64,000 bases of DNA from Fuerstiella sp. (GTDB lineage Bacteria; Planctomycetota; Planctomycetia; Planctomycetales; Planctomycetaceae): the NCBI GenBank assembly GCA_022843805.1, contig JALHMY010000043.1, positions 1 through 64,000 of the forward strand, written 5' to 3'. Of the stretch, positions 9,104 to 18,011 are shown piece after piece (position 1 is the first letter of the stretch; each line of letters opens with the position of its first letter). The position numbers were made by a program, and so were the translations under genes. Under the pieces are notes generated by a model, which saw only the letters and a program-made list of their open reading frames with translations, made no database searches and was not told the origin of the DNA.

Positions 9104-9535
9104 ATGGCACCTTCTCGCAACGACTCTCGAAACAACGATGGGAATCGGAATGCCCGACGTCCGAAGATTGAACCCGCTCGCACCGCACCGGACACCGAAC
9201 GTGGACTCACGCATTCGCCGCACTTCAATGGGCTCCTGTATGAACGCATGAGCCAGGAAAAGATGTGCTCAAAGTACAAGACGTACTTTCGATCGCTTCG
9301 AATTCACGGACGACTCGTGACATGGTGCGATGGCTGGTGTGGCTGTTCCGGGGATGGACATACTGGCTCGGCAGCGGCATCGCGCCGCAGCCGGAACGAA
9401 GACCACCACTGACACCTCGCTGCCGTCACTGCGGCGGTGATCTCGAAGTGATGGGTGTGATCGACGCCAAAAGCCGAGTCCTCTGCCGTCGACCATTGCC
9501 GGACCACGCCATGGATTATCTCGACAGCGGATAAC
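9104..9535 (+). pseudogene. Broken transposase C-terminal region (zinc-ribbon-like end)
   Basis: Two overlapping frames look like pieces of one gene. The first (from 9104) is basic and stops near 9410. The second ends in TPRCRHCGGDLEVMGVI plus a short tail, a pattern seen at the C-terminus of IS91-like transposases, and stops at 9534. N-terminal catalytic motifs are absent. The 3' part of this remnant and its flank are copied at 598-862. The coding strand is opposite to the cassette genes, so it probably inserted into the array and erased the cassette that once ended at 8958. Confidence 0.4.
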
Positions 9536-9724
9536 GGTGAAACGAATGAATCCCGCAGCAGCGGAAACTTCAATCTTTCAAACACCACATCGTCGGTGTG
9601 CGCTGAAGGAACGCGCCGTGTTGAAAATCCAGGCCGTTTCAGCGAATCGCAAGCCCGTTTCCACACGAGTCTCGATGCCTCAACACTTGCAAACAGCATC
9701 TGTCATACGGCCCATTGGCGATTT
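9461..9724 (+). repeat. 264-bp segment duplicated at 598-862
   Basis: Covers the last codons of the broken transposase and about 190 bp beyond. Similarity to 598-862 fades on both sides at the same points, which suggests the right end of one insertion sequence family present twice. Confidence 0.7.
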
Positions 9725-9936
9725 TCGAATGCGCCCTGGCCGTTTAGTGACAGGAATTCCGCGTCGCCCAATTGCACAACCCAATGGTTCAAGCCGTTCC
9801 CTGAAATCCGGGCTTCCTGAACAAAGGCCTTGAGCTTCGGCTTGACGGGCTCTCACCACCACGAGCCCTCTCCGCTCCACCACCAAACCAACAGTCAGCT
9901 GTCTCTACGCCCGCCGCGAAGTCAAAGCCTTATTGG

Positions 9937-10311
9937 TTATGCGGCCGCTGGTTCAATGTCGAAGCCATCGTAGACGCCATCCCACCGATCATCGCCATAG
10001 GTAAAGACCTCAAGGCATTGCGGGCGACCGCCCTTGCAGTATAGCACCGCCCCCATCCCATTTGGTACACCTGGCATCGTGATCAGTTCGTCCAATCCGA
10101 TTTGCTGGTCAGACACGTCACCTGAAGAATTTCCGTCGACGAAATTCGTGTAGCCTCCAACTCCAGTGTACTCTCGACTCAGTACGTGAATCCGATCGAT
10201 CGACTTACGTATAACTGGCACTCTTAGGGCGAGGCGATGAAGAATCGCAAGTTCGAACTCGTTTGGCTGGGTCTGTCCGGGACGCATTGTCGATGTTAAT
10301 CCGCTCCGCAT
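9937..10311 (-). CDS. Hypothetical protein in cassette-like array
   Basis: A 124-residue soluble protein with REYTGVGGYTNF and GAVLYCKGGRPQCLEVFTYGD, a layout I associate with small orphan proteins from gene cassettes but cannot name. ATG at 10311 is preferred because the longer frame starts at a TTG without a ribosome-binding site; an ATG eight codons further in is also possible. Its stop opens a 34-bp tail identical to that of the 6285 gene. It is the last small minus-strand gene of the island before the insertion sequence at 10.7 kb. Function unknown. Confidence 0.6.
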   Translation of the reverse strand: MRSGLTSTMRPGQTQPNEFELAILHRLALRVPVIRKSIDRIHVLSREYTGVGGYTNFVDGNSSGDVSDQQIGLDELITMPGVPNGMGAVLYCKGGRPQCLEVFTYGDDRWDGVYDGFDIEPAAA

Positions 10312-10395
10312 AACATTCCAGTAACCCAAACTCAGTTTGGAGTAACAAACCCCCTGAGTTTCGGGATATTCAAAACTGGAAGTCGAATTTATCAA

Positions 10396-10692
10396 AACTC
10401 AAAAGTTCCCGCAAGGGTGCGAATGCAATCACTTTGGGGTATGTATTGGTTCAGCGTCACTTGTGAAATCGGTACACGAGAATAACACAGACGTGTCGTG
10501 AGGCGGACAGAGGAGGGATTGGATGTTGGTTTGGCCATTGCATGGGGGCCAGCTTCCAAACGGCAGGATCGATCCCACAGGCCATTAACGTCTCATGCGT
10601 TTCAATGAATGCACCATTGCAACCTGCCCCAACGGGGCTCAGTGTGAAAGCCTGGGGCATCGCCCCAGGAATTGCACACAACAATGACGAAT
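10396..10692. repeat. Gene-free stretch with REP-like hairpins left of the insertion sequence
   Basis: No gene is supported. The stretch 10620-10690 carries GCCCCAACGGGGC and the perfect hairpin CCTGGGGCATCGCCCCAGG. A matching inverted set (GCCCCGTTGGGGC, CCCAGGGCGTTGCCCTGGG) lies right of the insertion sequence near 12406-12460, so the element is bracketed by copies of one palindromic repeat family. Confidence 0.6.
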
Positions 10693-12381
10693 GCCCTGAA
10701 AGGCAACGCCGTGAAGGATTTTGACTCGGTAAAAAGTGGGGTTTCCAGAAAACTGTGGATTTGAGAGAAAGGCCAGATTCCCCAGGCAACTCACTGAAGA
10801 CACATCAGTCAGAAAGGAATCTGGCCATGGCTCGTCGAAATCGTTCAGAAGTGCGTCGGCGACGGAAAGCGAAGAAGGAAAAGGAAGAACTTCGGAAGAA
10901 GAAAAGCGAACAGTCACGGCAGAGGACTCATGAAGTTGAATTTCGCAAGCTGCTGAACTGGTTGCTTCCCACCGAAGGCATTTTCTCCAGTCTGGTGCCA
11001 CATGGCAATACGAGTTGGCTGTTTCGGACGCTTGTTTTTCTGGCTCTGTGCTGGTCATGGGCCGAAAACAGGAACGCAGTGGATTCATTCAAATACGGTT
11101 CGAAGTGGTGCCAGACTCTGTCGGGAGCGAAGGTGCTTTCCACCTATCAGGGAATGATGAACGCATTGGAACGATGGACGGCTCCATTGATGAAGATTCT
11201 CTGGAAGATCGTTCATCAGCGAATGAAACAAATTGGCGGCGAATTCTGGGAAACCGACGGATGGGTGCCAATTGCGTTTGATGGATCACGCGATTCCGCG
11301 CCACGCACCGAGTCCAATGAGGCGGCGTACTGTGCACCCAATCATGGTCATGGGACGACGGCGAAGTACCGAAGGAAGAAGGCAAAAGGGATGCGTCGTA
11401 CCATGAATGAAAAGAACAAACCTGCCGCTCCGAAGCCGCAACTGTGGATCACGCTGATGTGGCATATGGGTCTGCGACTTCCATGGACGTGGCGACTTGG
11501 CCCATCCAATGCGAGCGAACGTGCGGATGTGATGGAGATGCTGGAACACGAAGATTTCCCGGAAAATACGCTGTTTTGCGGCGACGCGGGCTTCGTTGGC
11601 CATCCGCTGTGGTCTGCCATTATTTCCCGTGGCCATCATTTTCTGGTACGTGTCGGAGGGAATGTTTCGCTGCTTGTTGAACGCAGTAACGCCGTGCTGA
11701 AAGAGAACATGACGGTGCTTTCATGGCCGGAGGAAGCGATGCATGCGGACAAGCCACCTCTGAGACTGCGACTGGTGAAGGTGCGAGTAGGCAAAACATG
11801 GATGTGGCTTTTGACCGATGTTCTGAGCAAAGAACAACTGAGTGTGAAGATGATTCGTCAGTTCTATCAACAGCGCTGGGGCATCGAAGTGGAATTCCGA
11901 GGACTGAAACAAACTCTGGACAACGCCAAGTTGCGATGTCGGACGGCGGCTCGGACCAAAGTCGAACTTCACTGGTCACTCCTGGGGATGACAGTGGCAG
12001 AATTGTTTGCCCTGAAGGAACAACTGGCCCCCCCAAAGTCGCCACTGCCTGCTGCAGGGCCACAACCGGACAGTGATGCCGATCCCAGCCGTCGCAGTCT
12101 GGCCGCAACGATCTTTCAGATTCGCTGGAGCCTGACTCACCTGAGCGAGGCTCCCGCGCTTCGTGCGGACAGTCTTACCTGCAAACTTCGTGGAGCGAAG
12201 ACCGACAACTATGATCGCAGGTCCAGCAAGGCCGCGCGCTACCGTCCGCCAAACCCCGACAAGAAACCACTCGGCGACCCCAAAATCAAACCTCTCAACG
12301 ATCGCCAGAAACAAAAACTCAGGAAACAAAAACACCATGATTTAACAGGGTGAAATCCTTCACGGCGTTGCCTGAAAGGGC
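10693..12381 (+). mobile_element. IS4-family insertion sequence, apparently intact
   Basis: About 1.69 kb bounded by 30-bp imperfect inverted repeats: 10693-10722 (begins GCCCTGAAAGGCAACG) and 12352-12381, which read inward share GGCAACGCCGTGAAGGATTT. A single complete transposase gene fills the interior. No target-site duplication can be called with confidence because both flanks are repeats. The intact gene suggests recent activity compared with the decayed remnants to its left. Confidence 0.75.
10827..12353 (+). CDS. IS4-family transposase
   Basis: A 508-residue DDE transposase that cuts and pastes its own element. The first catalytic Asp is in IAFDGSRD and the second in FCGDAGFVG. The Glu lies in YQQRWGIEVEFRGLK, which fits the Y-2-R-3-E-6-K signature of the IS4 family exactly. 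The N-terminus is highly basic (coiled Arg/Lys stretch, residues 1-40), fitting DNA binding, and the C-terminus is also basic. ATG at 10827 is chosen over an upstream frame start because AAGGA precedes it at good distance. No frameshift or internal stop is seen, so the enzyme is probably functional. Confidence 0.9.
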   Translation: MARRNRSEVRRRRKAKKEKEELRKKKSEQSRQRTHEVEFRKLLNWLLPTEGIFSSLVPHGNTSWLFRTLVFLALCWSWAENRNAVDSFKYGSKWCQTLSGAKVLSTYQGMMNALERWTAPLMKILWKIVHQRMKQIGGEFWETDGWVPIAFDGSRDSAPRTESNEAAYCAPNHGHGTTAKYRRKKAKGMRRTMNEKNKPAAPKPQLWITLMWHMGLRLPWTWRLGPSNASERADVMEMLEHEDFPENTLFCGDAGFVGHPLWSAIISRGHHFLVRVGGNVSLLVERSNAVLKENMTVLSWPEEAMHADKPPLRLRLVKVRVGKTWMWLLTDVLSKEQLSVKMIRQFYQQRWGIEVEFRGLKQTLDNAKLRCRTAARTKVELHWSLLGMTVAELFALKEQLAPPKSPLPAAGPQPDSDADPSRRSLAATIFQIRWSLTHLSEAPALRADSLTCKLRGAKTDNYDRRSSKAARYRPPNPDKKPLGDPKIKPLNDRQKQKLRKQKHHDLTG

Positions 12382-12740
12382 CTAATGAACCAAGCGTCCA
12401 TTCCGCCCCGTTGGGGCTTTTGTCGTTGATGATCTACGTTCCCAGGGCGTTGCCCTGGGCTTTCACCTTCCGGACCTTCGGCCCCGAGTTCTGACGTGCC
12501 GCTCATTTTTTATCACACACAAAGATGTGTGGTACGATGAGCCCGATGCGCCAGGTTATCGAAACGGATGGCCCGTTGGGCCGAAAACACAACCGCTCCT
12601 GCTGAACCTTTTCACGAACACAGTCTGATAAAGCGGGATTGGGGCGAACACGGACTGCCGTGACCGAGTCAGTCGTCATTGGGGCTATCGCAGACCAGCG
12701 GGCTCACGGAGGTTTTTCCAGGGGTCCCAGGTCTAAGACG
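12382..12740. repeat. Gene-free stretch with REP-like hairpins right of the insertion sequence
   Basis: Contains GCCCCGTTGGGGC and the hairpin CCCAGGGCGTTGCCCTGGG (about 12406-12460), inverse relatives of hairpins left of the insertion sequence, and a small hairpin CACACAAAGATGTGTG near 12515-12531. No convincing gene. Confidence 0.55.
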
Positions 12741-12840
12741 CTGTCAGACAATAAATGTCGCCTTTCGCTCCGCAAAAGAGTGCCCTTTCGCGGAGCGAAA
12801 GGCGACTATGGCGGTCACTTATTGTTTTCCCGGTCCTAAG
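12741..12840 (-). repeat. Gene-end hairpin repeat, copy 1
   Basis: About 95-100 bp. Read on the minus strand it starts CTTAGGACCGGGAAAACAAT, continues with AAGTGACCGCCATAG, and then forms a long stem from GTCGCCTTTCGCTCCGCG and its inverse. The TAG in CTTAG is the stop codon of the PQQ-propeller gene. Related copies: 21158-21255, 47651-47745 and 54448-54550, all in the same orientation relative to the gene before them. It may act as a terminator or 3'-end element. Confidence 0.8.
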
Positions 12841-15800
12841 GCTTCTTTGGATTCCCGGCCGAGTCTGATTCCAGAACCAGCTCGACGCCGGAAAGAACTG
12901 TTTGGCCTTTTTTTGCCGTCAGCGTAATGTCGATGGCGTCGCTGGCTTCAATCCCGGTGAACATCCTGACAAGAGGCTGATGGACACCGCGGGCAGCATC
13001 GACAACATCCAGGTCCTGCAGGACAGGGGTTCCCTGAATCGCAACATCAAATACCCGATCGCCGACCCTGATACTCTCAACAGGTTCGGCAAAGAACAAT
13101 CGAACGGTGTACTTCCCCGGCTTTTTGACAATGCTTTCCGATGCGGACTTGCCCCCGAGCTGAATCGAAATGCGAGTCGCTCCCATGACGCCTGACGTCA
13201 CGATCCAGTCCATGTCCCTGACCGCCGACAGGCTCGTATGCTGTCGAAAATATTCGACCGTTCCTTCAACCGCCAATCCGACAGACGGTGAAGCACCTGT
13301 TTTATTTGGATATCCAATCCAATACGTTTTGTCGTCCGCAACGTGATCCCCGGGAGCTCCCAGATTCACCCCAAGACGCTCGATTGAATCGGTTTTGGGA
13401 TCAACCTTCAAAGCCGAGTAGGACCAGGTCTCAGCTTCGGGCAGATGAACGAGGGAGAGCGATGTGAACAGGGGATATCCGCAAATACATCCCTCGGCGA
13501 AGTTCGGAGAGTTGAGCACCCCATTGGCCGGAATCAAACTGTTTCGACACCCGGGGCGGTAGCCGTCAAGACGAGCGGTGGTGGCGTTTTCGATATCACA
13601 GAAACCGGCAGTATCGGCTCGAAATGTCATCAGATGGGGATTGGCAACCGCGTAATTGCAATGGTGTCCTGACTTCGTAAATTCCCAGGAAATGTCCTGG
13701 TTCGTAATCGGATGTTTGCGCTGTATCTCGACACCCGTCTGAATACTGTACGCTCGGCCCGGCCCGCGCTGGTCGAGGATCTGATCGTTCCAAAGTATGA
13801 TCTTGTCCCAGAGATTCTCAGGATGTCCTTTGAACCCTTCAGCCTGAGCCTCTTTCTTCCAAAGCTGGTACCCATCACCGCCGTGAAAGGCACTCATGCC
13901 ATCCCTGTTGGCTGCCATCAGGATATTGTGGGCCGACGAGAATGAAAGCCACGTCACCACCGTATCTGAGGGAACACGCCACAGTTCATCTCCGGTCTGC
14001 AGGTCATAGGCAACCAGAGACTTTTTCTCGGCGGCTTTTGGAATAAGACCTTTCCGTTTCCAGTCACGATAAAAGTCTTCAAGAGCACCGTCGAAACAGA
14101 AAACCTTGTCTGCACTGACGGCATGCAGAGGAAAACTCAGATCCGCCTTCCTGCTCCATTTTTTCTCGCCCGTATATCGATTCAATACGACCAGCTCCAA
14201 CGGCATCAGGCCCGACTTTTCCGTTTCTCTGAAAAGTTCGGCAACCAGCAAATCACCCTCAACACGCACACTTCCCCACTTGTCAGCAGGATCTTCGAAA
14301 CGAAATTCTGCGAGTGTGTTCCCGGTGTCCGGGTCGATTCGAAGGCAGCGATCCACCAGCACCAGATAAATGCCGTCTTCCACCGCCAGAAAATGAAATC
14401 CGGACAACTGATCTTCAAAATCATTGCCTCGACGACCCGGACGATAACCGCCGATGTCTTCCAGAGGATGTTTCCAGAGTATTCGCCCGGTATAGACATC
14501 CACGGCCGTCAGTTTTCCAGGCCCCTGAATCAGCATTCGACCGCCCACAACCGCCATTCCAGGACCCCAGAAGTGCCGGTTGTAATACAGATCACTGCTC
14601 GACGACGGCCCGCCGAACCACAACACGCCGAGTGGAGCCTTCACCAGCTCGTCACGAGACATCAGTGTATTTGAGGGGTCACCATACTCGTGGGTCCAGT
14701 CAGCGGCCCCGGGCAGACTCCCCACTCGTGTCAGAATGCTGAACTCACCGGCTCTGCGAAGTTCGGCTCTGGCAGGTTTCGCAACGTTCACTATTTCAGA
14801 GAACTCCCCGTGAGATGTATTATCAAGAGGCAGCATCCATGATCCACCATAGGGACGAGTATTGCGATAAAGCGTTTGCAGCGTCTGGTCACTGAACCCC
14901 ACGTTCGACAGAGTTGTGGATTCTGAAACCGTCAGGCTGGCAAAATAGGGAGGCAATGAGATTGTACTCAAATCACCTTCCACAACTGTCACTCGTGTTC
15001 CGTACAGCCCATGTCGATCCAGATCGACTCGCAGGCTGTCACACGCAGCTGAATCACGTTCCAGAACGATCAGCTGCAGCTCGGACTGTCGAACCAGTTC
15101 CTTAACAAGCCCGCCCGAACCTGCCCCGAGCACCAGGCAGTAGCCTGTCTGAGTTTTCGATTCTGCCAGAATTTTGGCAACCCGGTCTGACCATGCAGAG
15201 TCTGCAGCCAGCGGATCTGAAAGTTGCTGGTGATGTTTTACATCTTCGACGGAGGCTCCAAAACAGAGGATCATCCCCTCCTCAGTGACCGCAAACAATT
15301 GTCCATCCGCTGCCAGCATGCTGCGGGGTACACCCGAAACTCGAGTTTTCCAGACGGGAGTCGGACTGCCGCCATCTGTATCCGTTTCGACAGCAAAAAT
15401 CTGGTCGCCCAAATGGCCATATAGACGGCTGCCAGCTTTCAGATCAATTCGCAGCGGATTGGCTGCCAGCCACTTTTCATCGGTGGCTTCGGCGGGCAAA
15501 TCACAGACAGCCTGACCGGGAATACTCCAGAGAACAGGAAACTCCAGGCTGGTGACGTCATTGCCTCGACGATCCTTTGTGACAACTTCCCTGGGATTGA
15601 TCAGCCCCTGAGCAAACAGACTGTCGCCTTTTCCAAAATAAGCAGTCTCGAGTGTGAAGGCCGGAGTGGTGGCAGCAAAGGAGAGGGTTTTTGAAGTCTC
15701 CAGGTCAAAACTGAGACTGCCATGAAACAGAAAACGGCCATTGCCGGACACATGGTAATTCGTGGTTCCATGAGTGCTGTATTTCGTCAGAGCAATGTCG

Positions 15801-16612
15801 CCGGCAAGCTGATTCCGGATTGCGGTGTTGGAACGTCCGCAGGGAATGATCAGACGGTCTCCACTGGCAACCAGATATCCCTGCGGCGTCAGACGATCCA
15901 GTGTCTCAATTTTAAGGTTCTTCAGCCCTGAATCACGAATAAGTACGGCGCGAGCGCCATCGCCGGAAACAGACCGAACGTCTTCCGAACCGGCCACATC
16001 GAAGCTATACAGAAACGTGCCTTCGAACGGCCAGACACCGGCCGTGAACCAGATCCGTCCTTCATGAAGTACTGCTCCACCCCGAACCGGCCAGACCGAA
16101 CTGAGTCGTCCGTTTCCGAGTACTCGCCGTTCATTGGGTGCCACCTGGAACTTCCAGTTAACCTCACCAGTGGCCTGTCGCAGGCAGTAGAAGCAGCCAT
16201 CGTCAGCGCCAAAATACAACAGTCCCTGATGCGCGATGGGAGCAAATCTGATCGGACCACCTGCCAGAAATCGCCAGACCTCCGAACCATTCTTCGGATC
16301 CAGTGCAATGACAGAGTCGTTGTGCGACGAAGCAACATACATCAGGCCGCCAGCAACAATTGGCTCATACACAGCGTCGTAGTGCAGCCTCGGGTCCTGC
16401 TCCCATGCGGGCTGCAGTTTTGGCGCCTGTCGAGTCCACCGTAAGTGCAACTGTTCGGGAAGTGGTTCGTCGGTCGCGGCACTGCGACTCGCATCATGCC
16501 TCCACATCGGCCAGTCTGTCGCCTGCAACTCAGTTGCCGGAATCAGAAAAATCAGGATCGACAGAGACCGCACACAGCACAGGACAGATGTTCGGCAGCC
16601 TGATGAGGACAT
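12836..16612 (-). CDS. Secreted PQQ-like beta-propeller / methyltransferase / malectin fusion
   Basis: A 1,258-residue exported protein. A signal peptide spans about 1-31. Residues 30-470 and about 640-1040 form two sets of PQQ/BamB-like propeller repeats (VIALDPKNGSEVWRF, LTAVDVYTGRILWKHPL, VAYDLQTGDELWRV). Between them, about 480-590, is a Rossmann methyltransferase-like segment with the glycine-rich VLGAGSGGLV and an acidic residue in LIVLERD. The C-terminus (about 1110-1250) resembles a malectin carbohydrate-binding domain (GKYTVRLFFAEP, FDVAIQGTPVL). Similar architectures are known in planctomycetes; the substrate is unknown, and the methyltransferase part may be structural only, since S-adenosylmethionine is not expected outside the cytoplasm. 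The stop codon is supplied by a hairpin repeat. Confidence 0.85.
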   Translation of the reverse strand: MSSSGCRTSVLCCVRSLSILIFLIPATELQATDWPMWRHDASRSAATDEPLPEQLHLRWTRQAPKLQPAWEQDPRLHYDAVYEPIVAGGLMYVASSHNDSVIALDPKNGSEVWRFLAGGPIRFAPIAHQGLLYFGADDGCFYCLRQATGEVNWKFQVAPNERRVLGNGRLSSVWPVRGGAVLHEGRIWFTAGVWPFEGTFLYSFDVAGSEDVRSVSGDGARAVLIRDSGLKNLKIETLDRLTPQGYLVASGDRLIIPCGRSNTAIRNQLAGDIALTKYSTHGTTNYHVSGNGRFLFHGSLSFDLETSKTLSFAATTPAFTLETAYFGKGDSLFAQGLINPREVVTKDRRGNDVTSLEFPVLWSIPGQAVCDLPAEATDEKWLAANPLRIDLKAGSRLYGHLGDQIFAVETDTDGGSPTPVWKTRVSGVPRSMLAADGQLFAVTEEGMILCFGASVEDVKHHQQLSDPLAADSAWSDRVAKILAESKTQTGYCLVLGAGSGGLVKELVRQSELQLIVLERDSAACDSLRVDLDRHGLYGTRVTVVEGDLSTISLPPYFASLTVSESTTLSNVGFSDQTLQTLYRNTRPYGGSWMLPLDNTSHGEFSEIVNVAKPARAELRRAGEFSILTRVGSLPGAADWTHEYGDPSNTLMSRDELVKAPLGVLWFGGPSSSSDLYYNRHFWGPGMAVVGGRMLIQGPGKLTAVDVYTGRILWKHPLEDIGGYRPGRRGNDFEDQLSGFHFLAVEDGIYLVLVDRCLRIDPDTGNTLAEFRFEDPADKWGSVRVEGDLLVAELFRETEKSGLMPLELVVLNRYTGEKKWSRKADLSFPLHAVSADKVFCFDGALEDFYRDWKRKGLIPKAAEKKSLVAYDLQTGDELWRVPSDTVVTWLSFSSAHNILMAANRDGMSAFHGGDGYQLWKKEAQAEGFKGHPENLWDKIILWNDQILDQRGPGRAYSIQTGVEIQRKHPITNQDISWEFTKSGHHCNYAVANPHLMTFRADTAGFCDIENATTARLDGYRPGCRNSLIPANGVLNSPNFAEGCICGYPLFTSLSLVHLPEAETWSYSALKVDPKTDSIERLGVNLGAPGDHVADDKTYWIGYPNKTGASPSVGLAVEGTVEYFRQHTSLSAVRDMDWIVTSGVMGATRISIQLGGKSASESIVKKPGKYTVRLFFAEPVESIRVGDRVFDVAIQGTPVLQDLDVVDAARGVHQPLVRMFTGIEASDAIDITLTAKKGQTVLSGVELVLESDSAGNPKKP

Positions 16613-16800
16613 TGTGAAAGCCCCTTTTTGTCGAACTTGTTAAACACAAAATCTGTGATCAACAAGTAGAGTAACGATCGGAGATTCTTCCGGTAAAATG
16701 CCAGCAACAGCTTCGCGATTACATAACTTTGTGCAACCGCTGTGATTCCAAATTCACAAAAGACAAACAATCCTGCAGAAGTTTGTCCGAAAAAGAACAC

Positions 16801-17643
16801 TTAACAGGGGAATGTCTGACCGCCGCCGTCAACTCGAATTACCTGCCCGCTGATGAACCGGGATGCCTCGGTGCACAGGAAACCCACGACTGAAGCGATT
16901 TCGGATGGTCGGCCGTAACGATCAAGAGTTCCTTCTTCAACAAGCCGCGATTCATCGACTTCGTGAATTCGCAAAAACCGTTCGGTTACAGTTCCGCCAG
17001 GTGCCACACAATTGACCGGAATATTGAATGGCCGCAACTGCTCGGCAAGACAACGAGTCCACGAATGGACTCCTGCCTTTGCCACAGCGTAGATCGCACC
17101 ATAAGGACGTCCATAACAGCCAGCAATGCTGCCAATAGTAATGATGCGACCACTTTTTCGTTCCATCATTTCCGGAGCAACTTCGCGGCAACACAGCATC
17201 GTACCCAGCAGGTTTCGATCCATCACGCTTTGCAGATCAGCCAGTGAAATATTCAGACAGTCGTCAGCAGCTGGACGGCCTCCACGGCCGACCGCAGTCC
17301 CACCTGCTCCAATATCGCCGCCTGCACAGCATACGAGGATGTCGATCTGCCCCCAGTGTTTGCGAATCTCACCGGCCACTCGCGACATTTCCGCTTCCTG
17401 CGTCACATCGCCCCAGGTTGCCATCGTTTCGCCATTGCAGGCGGCAGCCATTTCCTCAGCAATCTGCGTCATGGTGCCTCCTTCACCAAATGTCATCGGA
17501 CTGTCGAAACGCGTTCCATGCAGTGCGACCCTCGCCCCCAGCTGACACAGTTCCTGTGCCATGACTCGTCCCAGCCCACGCGAGGATCCTGTGACCCACG
17601 CAACCTGATCAGCCAGAGGTCTGTTGGGCGTCGAATTTGGCAT
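16801..17643 (-). CDS. Short-chain dehydrogenase/reductase (FabG-like)
   Basis: A 280-residue cytoplasmic NAD(P)-dependent oxidoreductase. The cofactor loop TGSSRGLG is at about 18-25, the catalytic Ser in TIGSIAG, and Tyr and Lys in YAVAK. It ends with the typical SGQVIRVDGGG. An insert around 110-130 (GGTAVGRGGRPAADDC) is longer than in FabG itself. The closest described roles are 3-oxoacyl-ACP reductase-like or sugar/alcohol dehydrogenases; the substrate cannot be read from sequence. It lies upstream of the PQQ-propeller gene on the same strand with a 188-nt gap, so a shared transcript is uncertain. Confidence 0.88.
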   Translation of the reverse strand: MPNSTPNRPLADQVAWVTGSSRGLGRVMAQELCQLGARVALHGTRFDSPMTFGEGGTMTQIAEEMAAACNGETMATWGDVTQEAEMSRVAGEIRKHWGQIDILVCCAGGDIGAGGTAVGRGGRPAADDCLNISLADLQSVMDRNLLGTMLCCREVAPEMMERKSGRIITIGSIAGCYGRPYGAIYAVAKAGVHSWTRCLAEQLRPFNIPVNCVAPGGTVTERFLRIHEVDESRLVEEGTLDRYGRPSEIASVVGFLCTEASRFISGQVIRVDGGGQTFPC

Positions 17644-18011
17644 TATTTCGAATTCCGCTATAAAAATTCTGAATCTTCAGGAAGTGACCGTAACAGTCTT
17701 CAGAATTTGAACATCTGCCCTCTCCGGGGTCAAATCAACGTTTTTTGCGTCGCTGACGCCTGAATCGAACGTCCGGCTGTTTCAGAAGCGGGAATCTGTT
17801 CTCCTGGTCCGCGGGAACTGGCAGTTGTCAAAGATCGACATTGAACCGACAATCAACAGTGCGGACAATGACTTATCGTAAATTGACTTATCGCAATTCG
17901 TGCAACGTTCTTTTCAGTTGCTTTACCTGTGGTGTCAGTACGGCTGACGAGGCAAGCAGCAATTTGTGAATACACAAATGTCCGAACCTGCATCGGTATG
18001 AGGGATCTCGC
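17644..18011. promoter_or_regulatory. Divergent intergenic region
   Basis: This 368-bp gap separates the divergently transcribed SDR gene (minus) and the PSCyt1/DUF1549 gene (plus), so it must hold both promoters. No confident -35/-10 pair or operator was picked out. AGGGA sits 8 nt before the GTG start at 18012. Confidence 0.4.
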
